From positions 1-7,601 of the forward strand of contig JAISKE010000080.1 in the NCBI GenBank assembly GCA_031261045.1: a stretch of DNA of 7,601 nt, read 5' to 3'. Below, piece after piece: positions 7,596-7,601 of the stretch. The notes beneath the pieces were generated by a model. It did no database searches, had not been told where the DNA came from, and saw nothing but the letters and a program-made list of their open reading frames with translations. This DNA comes from Mycoplasmataceae bacterium (GTDB taxonomy: Bacteria; Bacillota_I; Bacilli_A; Mycoplasmatales; Mycoplasmoidaceae). The stretch's first letter is position 1; each line of letters begins with the position of its first letter. The position numbers and the translations under genes are program-made.

Positions 7596-7601
7596 TCATA
7601 G

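Overview
The window reads as a chromosomal segment of a mollicute (Mycoplasma-like) that uses genetic code 4. Every reading frame that makes a recognisable protein is interrupted by TGA, and the conserved proteins (ManA, the PTS enzyme II, HemW) become full length only when TGA is read as Trp. By hand count there are about 37 TGA and 10 TGG tryptophan codons across seven genes, and all seven genes end in TAA or TAG. The genus cannot be fixed from this sequence. The moderate GC of some genes, a lipoprotein, a leucine-rich-repeat surface protein and an apparently leaderless mRNA start would suit several mycoplasma lineages.

Layout. 1-812 (+): the 3' part of a BspA-type leucine-rich-repeat protein, cut by the window edge. 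833-1735 (-): mannose-6-phosphate isomerase (manA), convergent with the LRR gene. 1736-1767: a 32-bp divergent promoter region with overlapping -10 boxes on opposite strands. 1768-4038 (+): a 756-residue fructose/mannose-family PTS enzyme IIABC. 4048-4515 (+): a 155-residue membrane-anchored extracytoplasmic protein whose Shine-Dalgarno sequence overlaps the PTS stop codon. 4519-5796 (-): a 425-residue polytopic membrane protein of unknown function. 5815-6531 (-): a 238-residue lipoprotein. 6531-7583 (-): the radical-SAM protein HemW. There is no intergenic gap above 32 bp and I saw no RNA gene, insertion sequence or CRISPR array.

How the genes fit together. The divergent manA/PTS pair looks like a sugar uptake unit: the enzyme II would import and phosphorylate a hexose, and ManA would turn mannose-6-phosphate into fructose-6-phosphate for glycolysis. 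No 1-phosphofructokinase is in the window, so mannose is at least as plausible a substrate as fructose. The small anchored protein is probably co-expressed with the PTS.

On the minus strand, hemW, the lipoprotein and the polytopic protein are packed as a likely operon (1-base stop/start overlap, then an 18-base gap). The last two are unrecognised and may work together at the membrane. The best candidates for something undescribed are this lipoprotein/membrane-protein pair, the PTS-coupled 155-residue protein, and the extra C-terminal tail on the PTS protein.
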